Part shown: one piece after another, positions 5,867 through 7,244 of the stretch
Position numbering within the stretch: the first letter of the stretch is position 1
Layout: each line of letters begins with the position of its first letter
DNA from: Halorhodospira sp.
Lineage (GTDB): Bacteria; Pseudomonadota; Gammaproteobacteria; Nitrococcales; Halorhodospiraceae
NCBI GenBank assembly: GCA_007127935.1
Contig: SKYL01000347.1
Location: 1 to 7,244, forward strand
DNA length: 7,244 bases
Direction: 5' to 3'
Notes under the pieces: model-generated
Told to the model about the DNA's origin: nothing
What the model saw: only the letters and a program-made list of their open reading frames with translations
Database searches by the model: none
Position numbers and translations under genes: made by a program

Positions 5867-6547
5867 CTACCCCCGTGCAGCGCCCCGCCGTTCGTGTTCG
5901 GCGGGGAGCGGGGGCACCTCCGGGATGAGGCCGCCGCGCACGCCCATGCGCACCAAGTCCGGATAACACTGGGCGCCCAGCTTGCGTTGCAGACGGGTTC
6001 GATGCACCTCTACGGTCTTGGGGCTGATGCCCAGGCGGATCGCCACCTCCTGGTTGGAACCGCCCTCCACCACCGCGGTCAGAACCTCCCGTTCCCGCGG
6101 CGTGAGCATCGCCAAGCGGTGCTTGAGACGCCGCCGGGCCAGGGCTTCGGCGGCGCGTTTTTCATCGTGGTGTAGGGCGCGGTGGACGCAGTCCAGTAGC
6201 TGCTGGTCGTTCAGCGGTCGCAGGAGGAAGTCGAAGGCGCCCCGGCGCATGATCTCCACCGCCGAGCGGACGTTCAGGTCCGTGCCGCCGATGACCACCA
6301 GGGCCAGGGGCGCATCCGGTGCCCAGGGGATCGGCGGACCGTCGCCGGCGCCAATGCCTTCCTCCACGGTCTCGACGGCCATCAGTACGCAGCCGGGCCG
6401 TTCCGCCGGGTGAGCGTGAAGGACCTCGTCCAGATCCCACCGTTCCTCCACCGGAAGCTCCACGGAGTGCAACAGTGCGGCGATTCGCTGTCGTTCCTCG
6501 CTCTCCATGGCCACCAGGTAGACTACTGGGCCGGTCGGCGACTGCAT
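5867..6547 (-). CDS. LuxR/FixJ-family regulator with aspartate-less pseudo-receiver
   Basis: A 226-residue protein aligned along its length with FixJ-like regulators. The C-terminal helix-turn-helix is canonical: LTPREREVLTAVVEGGSNQE (148-167), LGISPKTVEVHRTRLQRKLG (172-191). The receiver fold is recognisable (VVYLVAME at 8-15, RPGCVLMAVE at 50-59, AVEIMRRGAFDFLLRPLNDQ at 96-115), but every phosphorylation residue is changed: the acidic pair is A13/M14, the acceptor Asp is A57, the conserved Thr is G87, and the Lys before Pro is R110. It also carries roughly eight extra residues, rich in Gly and Pro, around 60-78. It should not accept phosphate by the usual route; known atypical receivers (ChxR, JadR1, NblR types) act constitutively or bind ligands. 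ATG at 6545-6547 (AGGGGGG about 6 nt upstream) is preferred over the longer reading from 6607. First gene of the operon, 4 bp before the kinase. Confidence 0.9.
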   Translation of the reverse strand: MQSPTGPVVYLVAMESEERQRIAALLHSVELPVEERWDLDEVLHAHPAERPGCVLMAVETVEEGIGAGDGPPIPWAPDAPLALVVIGGTDLNVRSAVEIMRRGAFDFLLRPLNDQQLLDCVHRALHHDEKRAAEALARRRLKHRLAMLTPREREVLTAVVEGGSNQEVAIRLGISPKTVEVHRTRLQRKLGAQCYPDLVRMGVRGGLIPEVPPLPAEHERRGAARG

Positions 6548-6702
6548 GCGGTACCCCCCTGAAATAGGTAGAGACAAGTGATCCCCTCCGGCTATTACGT
6601 ATAGCACCGGTGGGTGTGGGTTTCCGGGGATAAAATCGGAAAAATGCGGATAATCAATAAAAAAGTTTTTCGGGTGTAAAGAAGATTTGCCAATTTTTTG
6701 CT
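6548..6702 (-). promoter_or_regulatory. AT-rich intergenic region, probable signalling-operon promoter
   Basis: No gene seen. The stretch about 6630-6705 is very AT-rich against a GC-rich background, typical of a promoter or UP-like element. Candidate minus-strand signals: an extended -10 TGCTATACG (hexamer 6598-6603) without a good -35, giving a leader of about 40 nt; and a weaker pair, TTGATT (6652-6657) with TTTATC (6629-6634) at 17 nt. GGATAA occurs twice on the plus strand (6628-6633 and 6648-6653), 20 bp apart. No convincing hairpin terminator follows the GNAT gene; only AAAAACTTTTT-type AT pairing is present. Confidence 0.5.
6588..6610. promoter_or_regulatory. Inverted repeat at the candidate operon -10 (possible operator)
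   Basis: CCG-GCTAT-tacgt-ATAGC-ac-CGG: a perfect 5-bp inverted repeat with a 5-nt centre, extended by CCG/CGG with a 2-nt bulge. It covers the candidate extended -10 of the operon and lies 41 bp before the first start codon, a place where LuxR-type self-regulation would be plausible. Function is inferred from position and symmetry only. Confidence 0.3.
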
Positions 6703-7244
6703 TTATGTGTGGTGCGGCACGGTAGACGTGTTTCTGTTGAACTCAAGTTCCAGATCGACGGTCCCCTCATCGCTCGGCGTGGTGCGGAACCCGAACCGCT
6801 TGGCCAGCCGGAGCATCGAGTCGTTCTCCCGCAGGGTCTGGCCCACCAGGTGCCGGATGCCGCGGCGGCGGCAGTAGTCGATGAGCTTGTCCATCAGGGC
6901 GTGGCCGATGCCCCGGCCGTGGAGATCGGAGCGGACGATGATGGCGAACTCCGCCTCCACGTTGTCGGCGTCGGAGACGGCCCGGGACACGCCCCACGTC
7001 TCCTCCCGCCCTTCCTCGTTCCGGCCCACGGCGATGAACGCCATCTCGCGGTCGTAGTCGATCTGGGTGAAGCGCGCCAGGGTGGTGTGCGACATGGTGG
7101 TGACGGCGCGGAAGAAGCGGTAGTAAAGATCCCGGGGGGTGACCCGGCCGAGGAAGTCGTGGTGGTTCGGCTCGTCTTCCGGCTTGATGGGCCGCAGCAC
7201 GATCTCCCGGCCGTCGTTGAGGGTGACGGAGGCCTCCTCGCTCT
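6703..7244 (-). CDS. GNAT acetyltransferase domain, C-terminal part (cut by right edge)
   Basis: Open on the minus strand from the right edge to TAA at 6703-6705; 179 residues are visible. GNAT fold: acetyl-CoA-binding motif A from VEAEFAIIV through LHGRGIGHAL (visible residues 95-116), then NDSMLRLAKRFGF (140-152). The opening VTLNDGREIVLRPIKPEDEP and IDYDREMAFIAV (61-72) are hallmarks of the GNAT domain at the end of Pat/PatZ-type NDP-forming acyl-CoA synthetase fusions, which acetylate protein lysines such as that of acetyl-CoA synthetase. A GTG at 7198-7200 could open a 165-residue protein, but the family homology continues upstream of it without a stop, so I read the gene as extending beyond the window. 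Free-standing GNATs with the same opening also exist. Followed by the AT-rich spacer before the signalling operon. Confidence 0.85.
   Translation of the reverse strand, partial: SEEASVTLNDGREIVLRPIKPEDEPNHHDFLGRVTPRDLYYRFFRAVTTMSHTTLARFTQIDYDREMAFIAVGRNEEGREETWGVSRAVSDADNVEAEFAIIVRSDLHGRGIGHALMDKLIDYCRRRGIRHLVGQTLRENDSMLRLAKRFGFRTTPSDEGTVDLELEFNRNTSTVPHHT

Noticed and set aside
6548..6607. Longer start at 6607 for the pseudo-receiver regulator
   Set aside because: The added 20 residues cross the candidate promoter and have no family counterpart; ATG at 6547 has a good ribosome binding site and begins just before the receiver.
6655..6695. Rho-independent terminator after the GNAT gene
   Set aside because: Only AT-only pairing (AAAAA/TTTTT) is present; no GC-rich stem precedes the T-run.

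Overview
The window is GC-rich (by eye about two thirds G+C, with strongly GC-biased third codon positions) and looks like the chromosome of a free-living proteobacterium. The gene families (FixL/FixJ-like two-component proteins, GGDEF and multi-PAS proteins, a periplasmic PpiA-type cyclophilin, and a GNAT domain resembling the C-terminus of Pat/PatZ-type acyl-CoA synthetase fusions) fit Gammaproteobacteria best, but I cannot name a genus. No phage, IS element, CRISPR array, rRNA or tRNA was seen.

Layout, left to right. (1) Positions 1-561, minus strand: the N-terminal 187 codons of a multi-PAS signalling protein cut by the left edge. (2) Positions 562-695: a divergent promoter region with back-to-back candidate sigma70 promoters sharing their -35 boxes, and a perfect 13-bp palindrome just before the next gene's ribosome binding site. 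(3) Positions 696-2096, plus strand: a complete metallo-beta-lactamase/beta-CASP RNase. It converges with (4), positions 2107-2700, minus strand: a secreted cyclophilin-type peptidyl-prolyl isomerase. (5) Positions about 2774-2878: an inverted pair of REP-like repeats, plus a third fragment, ending exactly on the stop codon of the next gene. (6) Positions 2876-6547, minus strand: a compact signalling operon. In transcription order it encodes a LuxR-type regulator with a dead (aspartate-less) receiver, a soluble PAS/LOV-like histidine kinase, a possible 53-codon ORF, a canonical FixJ-type response regulator and a minimal GSDEF diguanylate-cyclase-like protein. The junctions are 4-bp gaps or ATGA overlaps, which implies translational coupling. 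(7) Positions 6548-6702: an AT-rich intergenic region, the likely operon promoter. (8) Positions 6703-7244, minus strand: a GNAT domain that runs off the right edge without a convincing start and probably ends an acyl-CoA synthetase-acetyltransferase fusion.

How the operon may work (inference): the cytosolic kinase senses a ligand, flavin or redox cue through its cysteine-less LOV-like PAS domain and phosphorylates the FixJ-like regulator at D60. The pseudo-receiver regulator has an intact DNA-binding domain but no phosphorylation chemistry, so it would act constitutively or through a non-phosphate signal on the same or overlapping promoters. The small GGDEF-fold protein would link the system to cyclic-di-GMP, as an enzyme or as an I-site receptor. 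This five-part arrangement is the most unusual thing in the window.
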